This document shows, in pieces, positions 45,936 to 55,207 of a stretch of 64,000 nt of DNA (position 1 is its first letter; every line of letters begins with the position of its first letter). The notes beneath the pieces are model-generated. The model was not told where the DNA came from. It saw nothing but the letters and a program-made list of their open reading frames with translations, and ran no database searches. The stretch is from Lutispora saccharofermentans. GTDB lineage: Bacteria; Bacillota; Clostridia; Lutisporales; Lutisporaceae. The position numbers and the translations under genes are program-made. The stretch is from NCBI RefSeq assembly GCF_024363565.1, contig NZ_JAJEKE010000005.1, forward strand, positions 1 to 64,000, read 5' to 3'.

Positions 45936-46270
45936 TTCCTAAACCCTTTCAAAATCTGTATTTGATAGATCGTTTTTCACATAGGACTGATTTGTAGCAA
46001 AAGAGTTTCGCTATAACATAAATACAAAATTTATTTGTACTTCAGTTTTTTAACCGCTGAAAAACACGAAAAACTCACGAAAAAACACAAAAGGCAATCA
46101 ATCACTACGGTTCAAATGATCTTGTTTTAATGGAATCAAACGCGTTTGCATGAGTAATAGACCCTTCACTGCGTTCAGAATGGCAGGATTTGATCATAAA
46201 AACCGTAGTTTTCAGTGCTAATTCAGTGTAATTCCGTGGTTTTCGTCTTTCCAGACCAGTTATGCTTGCC
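45936..46270. other. Intergenic region with genome-type interspersed repeats
   Basis: 335 bp without a gene between rho and the PucR gene. It holds GAAAAACACGAAAAACTCAC followed by another GAAAAAACAC (46057-46090), a C/T-rich unit CCTTCACTGCGTTCAGAATG (46162-46181), and an inverted pair CTACGGTT (46105) / AACCGTAG (46201). No rho terminator is obvious. Confidence 0.55.
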
Positions 46271-47743
46271 CTATCTTATCAACTGCTTCCTTATGATCTC
46301 AACAAATTCATCATTTGTTTTTGTTCTTTGCATAAGGGTAATGATAGAGTCTGTCGCTTCCGCATTATTGCCGCTGCTGAGCGTTCTCCTCATATTCAAT
46401 ACACCCTCATATTCTTTGGCAGTGAGAAGATCCTCTTCTCTTCTTGTCCCTGACTTGTTCATATCTATAGCCGGGAATATTCTCTTTTCAGACAGCCTCC
46501 TGTCAAGATGTATTTCCATATTTCCTGTACCTTTGAATTCTTCAAATATTACATCATCCATCCTGCTGCCGGTATCAACCAGAGCTGTTGCAAGTATGGT
46601 GAGGCTGCCGCCTTCCTCTATATTTCTGGCAGCTCCGAAAAACTTCTTAGGCTTATAAAGCGCTCCAGGATCCAAACCACCGGACAATGTTCTGCCTGTG
46701 GGTGCAATAGTCAGGTTATATGCTCTGGCAAGCCTTGTTATGCTGTCTAATAGAACTACTACGTCCTTTTTCTGCTCCACCAGCCTTTTGGCCCGCTCTA
46801 AAACGATCTCAGCCACCTTGCAGTGGTGATCAGGCATTTCATCAAAGGTGGAATAAATAACATCACCTTTGATAGATCTCTTCATATCTGTAACCTCTTC
46901 CGGTCTTTCATCTATCAGAAGCACAATCAATTCAATATTTGGATAGTTTGTAGTGATGCTGTTGGCGATTTTTTTCAAAAGAATTGTCTTTCCTGCTTTA
47001 GGTGGGGAAACAATCATTCCTCTTTGACCCTTTCCAATAGGTGCCAACAAATCGATCAGTCTTGTAGAAAGGTCGCTTGGCTCACATTCCATAGCTAACT
47101 TCTCTTTAGGGTATATGGGAGTCAAATCTTCAAAATCAGGCCTTCTTATCACCGTTTCCGGGTTATCCCCATTAACTCCCTGCACATAGAGCAGCGCTTG
47201 GAATTTCTCGCCTTCTTTGGCTGCTCTGGTTATACCAGTAACCCGATCTCCTGTTCTCAGGTTAAATCTTCGTATTTGTGATGGAGAAATATATATATCT
47301 CTGTCTCCTGACTGATAGTTGTCAGATCTTAAGAAGCCAAAGCCTTCTGTATGGACTTCCAATATTCCGTCTGCCCTTCCGCCTTTTTCCACATCCTTGG
47401 ATTCGAAGAATTTTCTCTCCTCTTCGTTCAGAGGTCTCTCTTCTTCCTGCAAGTTTTTTTCGGCTTCCTGGGATTTTTCTTCTTCCACTGACTTGATTTT
47501 TTCACTTTCCTCAGTCTTCTTCTCAGCTGCTTCGGGCTTGGTCTCTGCTATTTCAGCCTGTTCCGGACCTTTTTCAGCTTTTTCCGCTGTTTTTGGTATA
47601 TTCTGGGCCACCCTTGCAGCTTCTATCATGTCCAATATTTCTTTTACCAATTCTTCCTTCTTCAGCTTATAATAGCTCTTTATTCCCATAGCTTTAGCCA
47701 TCTCTCTGAGATCCGTTATGTTTTTTTTCATCAATTCCTCCAA
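46271..47743 (-). CDS. rho: Transcription termination factor Rho
   Basis: 490 residues from TTG 47743 ([12 protein letters not shown]), seven bases after the GGAGG of a full AAAGGAGGTGA; ATG 47731 is an alternative. Rho N-domain [30 protein letters not shown], then a Glu/Lys-rich low-complexity insert (about residues 45-105), the RNA-binding cold-shock domain ([31 protein letters not shown]), and the RecA-like motor with [30 protein letters not shown] and [12 protein letters not shown] normally conserved gene next to glpX, as in many Clostridia. Confidence 0.97.
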   Translation of the reverse strand: MEELMKKNITDLREMAKAMGIKSYYKLKKEELVKEILDMIEAARVAQNIPKTAEKAEKGPEQAEIAETKPEAAEKKTEESEKIKSVEEEKSQEAEKNLQEEERPLNEEERKFFESKDVEKGGRADGILEVHTEGFGFLRSDNYQSGDRDIYISPSQIRRFNLRTGDRVTGITRAAKEGEKFQALLYVQGVNGDNPETVIRRPDFEDLTPIYPKEKLAMECEPSDLSTRLIDLLAPIGKGQRGMIVSPPKAGKTILLKKIANSITTNYPNIELIVLLIDERPEEVTDMKRSIKGDVIYSTFDEMPDHHCKVAEIVLERAKRLVEQKKDVVVLLDSITRLARAYNLTIAPTGRTLSGGLDPGALYKPKKFFGAARNIEEGGSLTILATALVDTGSRMDDVIFEEFKGTGNMEIHLDRRLSEKRIFPAIDMNKSGTRREEDLLTAKEYEGVLNMRRTLSSGNNAEATDSIITLMQRTKTNDEFVEIIRKQLIR

Positions 47744-47789
47744 CTCGTCACCTCCTTTATTTGCGGCATTAGAAGCTTCTAATCTTTGA

Positions 47790-48770
47790 TTAAGCATATT
47801 TAATATACTGAGGCTTTTTTGAAAGATTGTGGGTAGCCTCTACAAACCTTATAGTACCGGTCTTCAGCCTCATTACAACTGAATCGGTAACAGCAATATT
47901 GTTTTCCAAATACAAAACGCCCTTGAGCAGTTCTCCATCAGATATTCCCGTTGCGGCAAAGAACACATCGTCACCCTTTACCAGATCATCAAGGTGAAGG
48001 ACTTTGTCAACATCACAGATCCCCATGGTCTTACACCTTTGCCTTTCCTCTTCATTCATAGGATAAAGCCTGCCCTGGAATTCACCGCCCATGCACTTCA
48101 GCGCTGCTGCAGCTATTACGCCTTCAGGTGCGCCGCCTATACCCATCAGCACATCTACACCGGTTTTGTCAAAGCAGGTAGCTATGGCTGCTGCTACGTC
48201 TCCGTCTCTGAAAAGCTTAATACGGCTGCCAACTCTTCTTATTTCCTTAACCAGGCCTTCATGCCTTTCCCTGTCCAGCATGGTAACAGTGACTTCTTTG
48301 ATATCTTTATTTAATGCTTTAGCAACATTTCTCAGGTTTTCTTCAACGGACGCGTTTATGTCTATCGAGCCTCTCGCCTTTGGCCCTACTGCGATCTTGT
48401 CCATATACATATCGGGAGCATGCAGCAAGCATCCCCTCTCTGCAATGGCTATGACAGATATGGCGTTGGGAAGGCCTTTTGCCACTGAGTTTGTACCATC
48501 CAGAGGATCAACGGCTATATCCACCTTTACATCCTCAGGTCCTCTTTTTCCTAACTCTTCTCCTATGTAAAGCATTGGAGCCTCATCCATTTCACCTTCT
48601 CCAATAACTACCACACCATCGATATTGAGTGTATCGAACATCTTTCTCATCCCATCTACTGCAGCTTGATCAGCGGCATTTTTGTCGCCTCTTCCCATCC
48701 AGCGGGCACTGCCTAATGCTGCAACCTCAGTAACTCTGACTAGACCTAAAGCTAAATCTCTATCTATCAA
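47790..48770 (-). CDS. glpX: Fructose-1,6-bisphosphatase class II
   Basis: 326 residues from TTG 48770, eight bases after GGAGG. Metal and phosphate site motifs [36 protein letters not shown] and [21 protein letters not shown] are present. It removes the 1-phosphate of fructose-1,6-bisphosphate in gluconeogenesis. Between rho and the transaldolase-like gene. Confidence 0.96.
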   Translation of the reverse strand: MIDRDLALGLVRVTEVAALGSARWMGRGDKNAADQAAVDGMRKMFDTLNIDGVVVIGEGEMDEAPMLYIGEELGKRGPEDVKVDIAVDPLDGTNSVAKGLPNAISVIAIAERGCLLHAPDMYMDKIAVGPKARGSIDINASVEENLRNVAKALNKDIKEVTVTMLDRERHEGLVKEIRRVGSRIKLFRDGDVAAAIATCFDKTGVDVLMGIGGAPEGVIAAAALKCMGGEFQGRLYPMNEEERQRCKTMGICDVDKVLHLDDLVKGDDVFFAATGISDGELLKGVLYLENNIAVTDSVVMRLKTGTIRFVEATHNLSKKPQYIKYA

Positions 48771-48898
48771 CAGTGAAACCTCCTTTTTTTAATAATATTA
48801 AGATTCTTTGCTACAACCATAATGATGAGTAAAGAATTCATTGCAGATTTAGGAACGGCACCGGGGCCGCTCCCTAGTACATCATCATATTTAATTAA

Positions 48899-49546
48899 TT
48901 ATCGCTTGCTGAATTTATCCCAATCGGCTAAGAATTTGTTTATACCTATATCTGTGAGAGGATGCGAAATCATCTTCTTGATTACATCGAAAGGTACTGT
49001 GCTGATGTGAGCTCCTGCTAAAGCCGCTTCTGTGACATGCATCGGATGCCTTATGCTGGCAGCTATTATTTCACAATCCATATGATATATGTCAAAAACC
49101 AAAGCAATATCCCGTATTATATCCATGCCGCTTTGCCCCACGTCATCCGCTCTCCCTGCAAAGGGGCTTACATAGGAAGCTCCTGCCTTAGCAGCCAATA
49201 GGGCTTGATTTACAGAAAAAATCAGGGTGACATTGGTTTTTATTCCCTTATCCTTAAGTATCTTTACAGCTTTTAAGCCTTCTTCGCACATTGGTATTTT
49301 GATTACAATATTCTTGTGTATCTTTGAAAGCTCGATGGCTTCAGGAACCATCTCCTCTGCTCTCATGCTGATGACTTCAGCGCTTATAGGCCCATCCACA
49401 ATTTCAGCTATTTCAGTCACTACCTGCCTAAAGTCTCTGCCTTCCTTTGCTATAAGGGAGGGATTTGTAGTTACACCGCATATTATACCCATTTCATTCG
49501 CTCTTTTGATTTCCTCAACATTAGCGGTATCAATAAAAAGCTTCAT
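48899..49546 (-). CDS. fsa: Fructose-6-phosphate aldolase / transaldolase-like protein
   Basis: 215 residues, the short FSA/TalC type. [36 protein letters not shown], the Schiff-base lysine in [35 protein letters not shown] and the C-terminal [15 protein letters not shown]. It acts as transaldolase or as dihydroxyacetone-dependent aldolase. Specificity between the two cannot be fixed from sequence alone. Starts at ATG 49546 after GGAGG. Confidence 0.94.
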   Translation of the reverse strand: MKLFIDTANVEEIKRANEMGIICGVTTNPSLIAKEGRDFRQVVTEIAEIVDGPISAEVISMRAEEMVPEAIELSKIHKNIVIKIPMCEEGLKAVKILKDKGIKTNVTLIFSVNQALLAAKAGASYVSPFAGRADDVGQSGMDIIRDIALVFDIYHMDCEIIAASIRHPMHVTEAALAGAHISTVPFDVIKKMISHPLTDIGINKFLADWDKFSKR

Positions 49547-49568
49547 TAAAATTACCTCCGAATTTAAT

Positions 49569-49589
49569 AGAGCTCAGAGCTCAGGATCT
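49569..49589. repeat. Heptanucleotide repeat cluster
   Basis: AGAGCTC twice in tandem then AGGATCT, period 7, in the gap before fsa. Same unit as at 37810-37833. Confidence 0.65.
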
Positions 49590-49632
49590 TGTGTCGCAAG
49601 CCTCGGGTCTTTTTTGGAAGCATAGAAATGCC

Positions 49633-50010
49633 CTAGCTGCTGCTCAATAACTTGATAAGCTCTTGCATATCCTTCTTTCGCTTTGCCGTCAAGCTCCTGA
49701 TAGGGGCTCGGCCGCCTATAAAGGCTATATCGCAGGAGCTGGACGGGCAATTTAGTATCTTTACCTTTTCCCAGGGCATAGACTTCCATGTAAATACAAA
49801 AGAATGCTCTTTGTCACATATAAGGCAAGGGATATAAACATGGAAGGTTTTGGAGTCATGGCTTTTTACTGTCATTAGCACTTCTCCGCATTCGCATCTT
49901 ATGCAGCTTCCGCCTGCATTCTTCATTTCAAAAAAGCTCATATCACCCAGGAAAAATCTGCCACATTTTTTGCACCTCAAAGAAGCGCTGATATTTGTAT
50001 CAAATACCAT
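49633..50010 (-). CDS. Small multi-cysteine (zinc-ribbon-like) protein of unknown function
   Basis: 125 residues. Cysteine pairs: LRCKKCGRFF, CIRCECGEVLM, CLICDKEH and CPSSSCD. This suggests two zinc ribbons or one treble-clef plus a ribbon. No catalytic motif is seen. It resembles uncharacterised CpXC-like cytoplasmic proteins of Clostridia. Starts at ATG 50010 after AAGGGGGG. It lies between fsa and kce on the same strand. Confidence 0.7.
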   Translation of the reverse strand: MVFDTNISASLRCKKCGRFFLGDMSFFEMKNAGGSCIRCECGEVLMTVKSHDSKTFHVYIPCLICDKEHSFVFTWKSMPWEKVKILNCPSSSCDIAFIGGRAPIRSLTAKRKKDMQELIKLLSSS

Positions 50011-50062
50011 TCCATATCCCCCCTTCCTTATAATTTCTACATCAAATCCAGATATCCTTCTG

Positions 50063-50878
50063 CTATTTTACTAATCCCAGAATCTGCCTTGCTTCGTCAG
50101 GTGCAGCCACTTCTCTGCCGCATTCCTTGGCAATCCTTGCGATCCTTGCTACCAGCTGAGCATTGGACTCGGCTACTACGCCCTTGGTGTAAAATATATT
50201 ATCCTCAAAGCCCACTCTTACATGTCCTCCCATGACAATCGCCATGACTGCCAAAGGAAGCTCAAATCTTCCTATGCCTGCCACAGTCCAGGTGCTGCCC
50301 TGGGGAATGCTGTTGGCCAGGTACATAAGATCTCTGGGTTCTCCCATGATGGCCCCCGGAACTCCCATGACAAAGTCGAAATGTATAGGCGTTTTTAAAA
50401 GTCCCTTTTTTACCATTCTAAGAGCGTTATCTATCATTCCTCTTTCGAATATCTCAATCTCAGGCTTTACACCGTTTTCCATCATCACCTTTGCAAAGCT
50501 TTCCATGTATTCTTGGGTATTCATGAATACATCAGGCCCGAAGTTGCAGGTACCGGCTGTCAAGGATGCCATTTCCGGCTTTAAAAGCGCAGGCTGTATT
50601 CTTTCCTCAGCAGTATGCCATACAGCGCCGCCAGTGGACGGCTGAAATATGATATTGCATTTGGCAGCAACCTTTTCCTTGATTTCTCTGTAGACCTCTA
50701 TGTCCTGAGTCGGAGTTCCGTCAGGCTTCCTCGCATGTACATGCACTAGAGAAGCCCCCGCTTGATAAGCCTCATAAGCAGCTTCTGCAATTTCATCGGG
50801 TGTAATGGGCAGATTGGGCTGTTGCTCTCTGGTAACCTCAGCTCCCGTCAAAGCAGCTGTTATTATTAGTTTATCCAT
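50063..50878 (-). CDS. kce: 3-keto-5-aminohexanoate cleavage enzyme (BKACE family)
   Basis: 271 residues from ATG 50878 (MDKLIITAALTGAEVTREQQPNLP), after GGAGG. Zinc-site HVH in SLVHVHARKPDGTPTQDI, plus CNFGPDVFMN, GMIDNALRMVKKG and the C-terminal GGHVRVGFEDNIFY. In lysine fermentation it condenses 3-keto-5-aminohexanoate with acetyl-CoA to give acetoacetate and 3-aminobutyryl-CoA. Many BKACE members act on other beta-keto acids, but kal nearby supports the lysine role. Confidence 0.88.
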   Translation of the reverse strand: MDKLIITAALTGAEVTREQQPNLPITPDEIAEAAYEAYQAGASLVHVHARKPDGTPTQDIEVYREIKEKVAAKCNIIFQPSTGGAVWHTAEERIQPALLKPEMASLTAGTCNFGPDVFMNTQEYMESFAKVMMENGVKPEIEIFERGMIDNALRMVKKGLLKTPIHFDFVMGVPGAIMGEPRDLMYLANSIPQGSTWTVAGIGRFELPLAVMAIVMGGHVRVGFEDNIFYTKGVVAESNAQLVARIARIAKECGREVAAPDEARQILGLVK

Positions 50879-51223
50879 TTTTTTACCTCCTAAACATAAA
50901 TAGTCGAATGCATTATAGACTATCGATTCCACCACAATAACCTTAATTTTACCCTTGTTGTTCTGACTGATAAAAGAGTGCGTTGTGAAGGGGCTTAGAG
51001 TTTGTTAGCGCAGTATAGGAAAAATTGCGTCAACTGTTTGAGCCTAAACATAGATAAGTCAGAAAACCACATAACTTACTTGAAGCTTAACAGTAATGGC
51101 AAACGCTATATGCGAGTTTTGACGCAATCCTATGCAAGCTTACAAAGTCTTAGTCCCGAAGCTTTGGCAATCGTTATCAGTCAACACAACATATGCATCA
51201 ATTAATTACTGCAGCAAAATCAG
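50879..51223. other. Intergenic region between kal and kce with long inverted repeat
   Basis: 345 bp without a credible gene. The main content is the inverted repeat at 50990-51160. The short open frames that cross it have no ribosome binding sites or family resemblance. Confidence 0.6.
50990..51160. repeat. Imperfect long inverted repeat, MITE-like
   Basis: Left arm 50990-51041 (containing TTTGTTAGCG and ATTGCGTCAACTGTTTGAG) is the imperfect reverse complement of the right arm 51113-51160 (CGAGTTTTGACGCAAT, CCTATGCAAGCTTACAAAG), including the outer GGGCTTAGAG / GTCTTAGTCCC. The arms are about 45-50 nt around a ~70-nt centre. No terminal duplication is clear. Confidence 0.6.
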
Positions 51224-51607
51224 CTATTTCCTTTGCTTGTCTTTAGGAACTACGCAAGTTCCGCTGGCTCTGCAAACGATTATGGGGGTTTCCAGGACTT
51301 CAGCAGCTGAATCATTTATGTCCGGTCTGGAATGAATAACTTTTCTTGCTTCAAATTTCATCTTTCTTGAAGTATTTCCTTCCTTCTCTATATAGCCTTC
51401 TGCTTCTATGTAATCACCGGCATAAACAGGAGCAAGGAATTCAACCATGTCATAAGCGCAAAACAAGCCTTCGTCACCATCATTTCTGATCAGGAGCTCC
51501 GTAGCTACATCCCCGAAAAGCCCCAGCATTCTGGCACCGTCTACTAAATTGCCGCCATAATGGGCATCATGGGCACTCATTCTCAACCTGATAACAGCTT
51601 TTTCCAT
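51224..51607 (-). CDS. kal: 3-aminobutyryl-CoA ammonia-lyase
   Basis: 127 residues, hotdog fold. [43 protein letters not shown] matches Kal of Fusobacterium/Clostridium lysine fermentation, and [33 protein letters not shown] is the hotdog helix/strand. It eliminates ammonia from 3-aminobutyryl-CoA to give crotonyl-CoA, the step after Kce. It lies upstream of kce on the same strand. No kamA, kamD/E or kdd is in the window. Starts at ATG 51607 after AAGGAGG. Confidence 0.9.
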   Translation of the reverse strand: MEKAVIRLRMSAHDAHYGGNLVDGARMLGLFGDVATELLIRNDGDEGLFCAYDMVEFLAPVYAGDYIEAEGYIEKEGNTSRKMKFEARKVIHSRPDINDSAAEVLETPIIVCRASGTCVVPKDKQRK

Positions 51608-51783
51608 TTGTTATACCTCCTTTTTTTGCTGACCACCGCAAGGGCTGCAGGCAGTGGCGAGCCCTATCCCTACGGTATATCACTGCTTACATATGCTTTT
51701 TTCTACATATACACAAATCCCAATATATGCGCATATATATATTCAATACATATTCCTTTAATCCTTTTTTTTATGTGAAATAT

Positions 51784-53484
51784 TTAGCGCGCCGCACCCA
51801 GAAAACCTTTTATCTCATCTATCAGCAGCTTCATCTTATTTTCCGCGGCACCCTGCGACGAATCCGCCACTCCTATATAAATCTTCAACTTAGGCTCCGT
51901 GCCGGAAGGTCTCATAGCAAACCAGCTTCCATCCTCCAAAACAAAATACAGCACATTATCCTTGGGCAGCTTTATGGGTCCTTCATATATCATATAATCC
52001 CTTACCTCGGATATCGCTAAGCCTGCCACAGCTTTTGGAGGCTTATTCCTCATTTTGTCCATGATACGGCCGATTTTTTCAGCGCCTTCTTTACCCTTGA
52101 GCACCAGCGAGATCAGCTCCTCCATGTGATAGCCATATTTTTCATACAGTTTAGTCAATGCATCATAGAGCGTCATACCTTTGTTCTTGTAATAGGCTGC
52201 CATTTCAGATATGAGCATTGAGGCTATGACCGCATCCTTGTCTCTGACAAAATTGCCTGCCAAATATCCATAGCTTTCCTCATAGCCAAATACAAAATGC
52301 TTCCCGCCCTCGTCTTCTTGCTCCTTGATCTGCTGAGCGATATACTTGAACCCTGTCAAGGTCGATAGGACCTCTATGCCAAAGCTCTTTGCAATCTTTT
52401 CCGTCATTCTTCCCGTCACGATGGTATCTATCATGAAGCTTTCTTCTCTCAGCAAGCCCTTTTCTTTTAAGGAGTCAAATATATAATGCCCCAGCAGAAT
52501 ACCCGTCTGATTTCCTGTAAGCTTCAGATAGCCGGCATTGTCTTTTTTTACTATGACTCCGACCCTGTCGCAGTCCGGATCCGTGGCCAATATTAAATCC
52601 GCATCCAATTTTTTTGCCATGCCTAAAGCAAGGTTGAAGCTCTCAACTTCCTCAGGATTTGGATACTTTACCGTAGGGAAGGAGCCGTCAGGTTTTTCCT
52701 GCTCCGGAACCACATGAACATTTTCAAAGCCTATTTCTTTTAAAACCCTTCTCACAGGCATGTTTCCTGAACCATGAAGGGGAGTATATACGATTTTCAA
52801 ATCCGCCGCTTCTCTTATTGCTTCCGGATTCAGCGATAGTGATTTGACCTTATCGATATATATCTTATCCATCTCTTCTCCGAGATGATGGAGATCGTCA
52901 AAGCTCTCTAAGGTGCAGCCGTCCAGGCATTTTATCTCTGAGAAATCCGTTATATTATTTATCTCCTCCATGAGCTCCTCGGCTACGGGAGATACTATCT
53001 GGCCTCCGTCCTTCCAATAAACCTTGTACCCGTTATATTCAGGAGGGTTGTGGCTGGCAGTGATCACTATGCCTGCTGCGGATTTTGTCTGCCTCACGGC
53101 AAAGGACAACTCCGGTGTAGGTCTGAGGTCTTCAAACAAGTATACTTTTATTCCGCTTGATAAAAGCACTCCTGCAGCCTCCCGGGCAAACTCCTTTGAA
53201 AAGTGCCTGGAATCATGTGCTATGACCACAGAGGGTTCCTTTTCATTTTGCTTGATTATATAGTTTGCAAGCCCCTTGGTAGCTCTGGCTACTGTGTATT
53301 TGTTCATCCTGTTGGTCCCTGCTCCTATCACACCCCTAAGGCCGCCGGTACCAAAATGGAGATCCTTATAGAAGCGATCCTCGATCTCCTTTTCATCATT
53401 GGAAATTTCTATTAACTCCTTTTTAGTATCATCATCAAAATTCTCTCCATTTATCCAATCTTCATATCTTTTTCTATAATCCAT
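51784..53484 (-). CDS. Phosphoglucomutase / phosphomannomutase
   Basis: 566 residues, length of the PgcA-type alpha-phosphoglucomutase. Phosphoserine loop GIVITASHNPPEYNGYKVYW, metal loop ATDPDCDRVG, sugar loop FGYEESYGYLAGNFVRDKD and phosphate loop RPSGTEPKLKIY. It interconverts glucose-1-P and glucose-6-P for glycogen and cell-surface polysaccharides. Next to the SLH/S-layer genes, where it may supply precursors for secondary wall polymers. Starts at ATG 53484 after AGGAGG. Confidence 0.95.
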   Translation of the reverse strand: MDYRKRYEDWINGENFDDDTKKELIEISNDEKEIEDRFYKDLHFGTGGLRGVIGAGTNRMNKYTVARATKGLANYIIKQNEKEPSVVIAHDSRHFSKEFAREAAGVLLSSGIKVYLFEDLRPTPELSFAVRQTKSAAGIVITASHNPPEYNGYKVYWKDGGQIVSPVAEELMEEINNITDFSEIKCLDGCTLESFDDLHHLGEEMDKIYIDKVKSLSLNPEAIREAADLKIVYTPLHGSGNMPVRRVLKEIGFENVHVVPEQEKPDGSFPTVKYPNPEEVESFNLALGMAKKLDADLILATDPDCDRVGVIVKKDNAGYLKLTGNQTGILLGHYIFDSLKEKGLLREESFMIDTIVTGRMTEKIAKSFGIEVLSTLTGFKYIAQQIKEQEDEGGKHFVFGYEESYGYLAGNFVRDKDAVIASMLISEMAAYYKNKGMTLYDALTKLYEKYGYHMEELISLVLKGKEGAEKIGRIMDKMRNKPPKAVAGLAISEVRDYMIYEGPIKLPKDNVLYFVLEDGSWFAMRPSGTEPKLKIYIGVADSSQGAAENKMKLLIDEIKGFLGAAR

Positions 53485-53549
53485 AAAGAATCCTCCTCTT
53501 GTAATTCCGCCAAAAAACTTTATCTATTATATATAGTATACTTTCCCGA

Positions 53550-53588
53550 GATAAAATAAAACCTCTGCAGCATTAAAACCACAGAGGC
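53550..53588 (-). terminator. Terminator of the SLH protein gene
   Basis: Minus strand: CCTCTGtGG, loop, cTGCAGAGG, then TTTTATTTTA, 25 bp past the stop. Confidence 0.8.
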
Positions 53589-53613
53589 ATGATATTTAGT
53601 TTTTACTATAGTC

Positions 53614-54873
53614 TTATTGATTGAGTATAACCGTTTGAGCCTTAATGCCTTCCATATCCTCTATTCCTATAAGGTTAATGCTCTGTCCCGGAGATAGCGC
53701 ATCCATAGACAAAAGATTAAAGGACATATCTCCTATCTTTGCATCTCTCATAAATACCTTCTTTTCTATTGCCGTGCCGTCTTCTGCATCATATACATCC
53801 ACGAACATCAATGAATTTAAAGGATCTACCTGCTTTACTATCGCCTGGATGTTCACGCGCTTTGTCATATCGACAGTAGAAATTTTTTCTATCTTTCCCG
53901 ATATCACCTCTATCTCAATATAAAGGCCCGGCCTTAAAGAGTATATATCCGACAGTTGTCCGTTTATTATGACATTTTCCTTAATCAGGTCTGCAGGCAG
54001 TGTATATTCTACCAGGTTTTTGCTTTCATTCTCCAGCAATATTTTAGGCTGAGCATTTCTGGTATATGTAATGGTGTCTATTATTCCTTTGTCCTTTGCC
54101 GTTGTTTTTGTGCCGTTGTCTGTATTATTGATGGGAGTGTCTATATTCTCTTCATCCTCGGGGGGTGTCTGAGTATTCTCGCTTGGCACAGAAACAACTG
54201 GCGGTTCTGTGCTTACAGTGGTAGCGACATATTCAGCGCTTGCTAGGTCTAGCATCTTGGCGAACATCGCACGAGTCACCGGGGTATCGGGTCTGAAGAG
54301 TCCCTCTGCATCGCCCTTGCTGTCTACTACACCTATCTTTATCATATGATCCACATATATTTTGTACATCGAAGGTATGGCCAATGCATCCTTGTAGGAG
54401 AGAGTAACCGGAGGCTTTGACGTATCAAGCTGGACACCGAAAGCCCTGCCTAGATAAACACACACATCCAGCTTCGTTGCCTGAGATTGGGCTCCAAACT
54501 TGTCCATCTCAATCTCACCCTGGATTATGCCCTTTTCAAGACAAAAGGCGGTCTCCTTTTGTGCATAATCCGGCACCTTATACTTATCCAAAAGCTCTTT
54601 ATGCTTGGCAGTTATTTCGCTCAAATCCATATTAGCGATACCCATCATTCTGGCTATGCTTATGATGGCGGAATATTTGTTCACAGCAGTATCCGGGCTG
54701 AATTTGTCCGATGTGGTCCCGTTCATGAGCCCCTTTTCATTAACGCTTATAATATGGGTCTTAGCCCAATTCTTTTCGATATCAGTAAAGGGAGTTTCGG
54801 CAAATGCCACGGTCGTAGTGCTGATAAAAATTGTTGCTGCTGTTAAAATTGCTGCTATTTTTTTGTATTTCAA
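53614..54873 (-). CDS. SLH-domain cell-surface protein
   Basis: 419 residues from TTG 54873, seven bases after GGAGGG. Signal peptide at 1-25 (KYKKIAAILTAATIFISTTTVAFA). Three SLH repeats: residues about 27-75 (FTDIEKNWAKTHIISVNEKGLMNG...FSPDTAVNKYSA), 100-145 and 160-215 (YVDHMIKIGVVDSKG...FRPDTPVTRAMFAKML). A Pro/Thr-rich linker (225-265) then leads to a C-terminal beta domain about 150 residues long with no known match. SLH repeats bind secondary cell-wall polymers. Divergent from the next S-layer gene. Confidence 0.92.
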   Translation of the reverse strand: MKYKKIAAILTAATIFISTTTVAFAETPFTDIEKNWAKTHIISVNEKGLMNGTTSDKFSPDTAVNKYSAIISIARMMGIANMDLSEITAKHKELLDKYKVPDYAQKETAFCLEKGIIQGEIEMDKFGAQSQATKLDVCVYLGRAFGVQLDTSKPPVTLSYKDALAIPSMYKIYVDHMIKIGVVDSKGDAEGLFRPDTPVTRAMFAKMLDLASAEYVATTVSTEPPVVSVPSENTQTPPEDEENIDTPINNTDNGTKTTAKDKGIIDTITYTRNAQPKILLENESKNLVEYTLPADLIKENVIINGQLSDIYSLRPGLYIEIEVISGKIEKISTVDMTKRVNIQAIVKQVDPLNSLMFVDVYDAEDGTAIEKKVFMRDAKIGDMSFNLLSMDALSPGQSINLIGIEDMEGIKAQTVILNQ

Positions 54874-55207
54874 AAAAATCCCTCCTATGTTTTTGGTTTC
54901 GAGTTGCGAGTTATGAGAGCCAGGGTATTCCTCGTCCTCATTGGCCTTAGGCTCGTGCCCTTATATCAAAAGCTAGAGGCCAGCGGCCAGAAGCTAGCGG
55001 CTCAAATATATATATATTCTCCTCTTCTCCCCTATTTTCCTTCTTTATTTTCCAAGTCCGACAACTTTTACATTTATGTTACGTCTTAACATAAAGAGTT
55101 GCCCCGAGACCCCTTTACATATATACTAAATGTTAGAAAGATATATAGTTTTTGACGATGTTTCCAGGAGAAAAGTTCTTAAAATCTGACAATGGAGGAG
55201 GAAAAAG
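54874..55207. other. Divergent intergenic region between SLH and S-layer-like genes
   Basis: 334 bp, no gene. Contains two heptanucleotide clusters (54901-54928 and 54972-55006), then a promoter-like TTGCCC / 17 bp / TATACT at about 55093-55122 for the rightward gene. The remainder is AT-rich. Confidence 0.6.
54901..55006. repeat. Two heptanucleotide repeat clusters
   Basis: 54901-54928: GAGTTGC GAGTTAT GAGAGCC AGGGTAT. 54972-55006: GCTAGAG GCCAGCG GCCAGAA GCTAGCG GCTCAAA. Both have a strict period of 7 with drifting sequence. Confidence 0.65.

Noticed and set aside
51002-51335. Two 67-codon plus-strand frames between kal and kce
   Set aside because: They run through the inverted repeat and into kal antisense; no ribosome site and no protein-like pattern.
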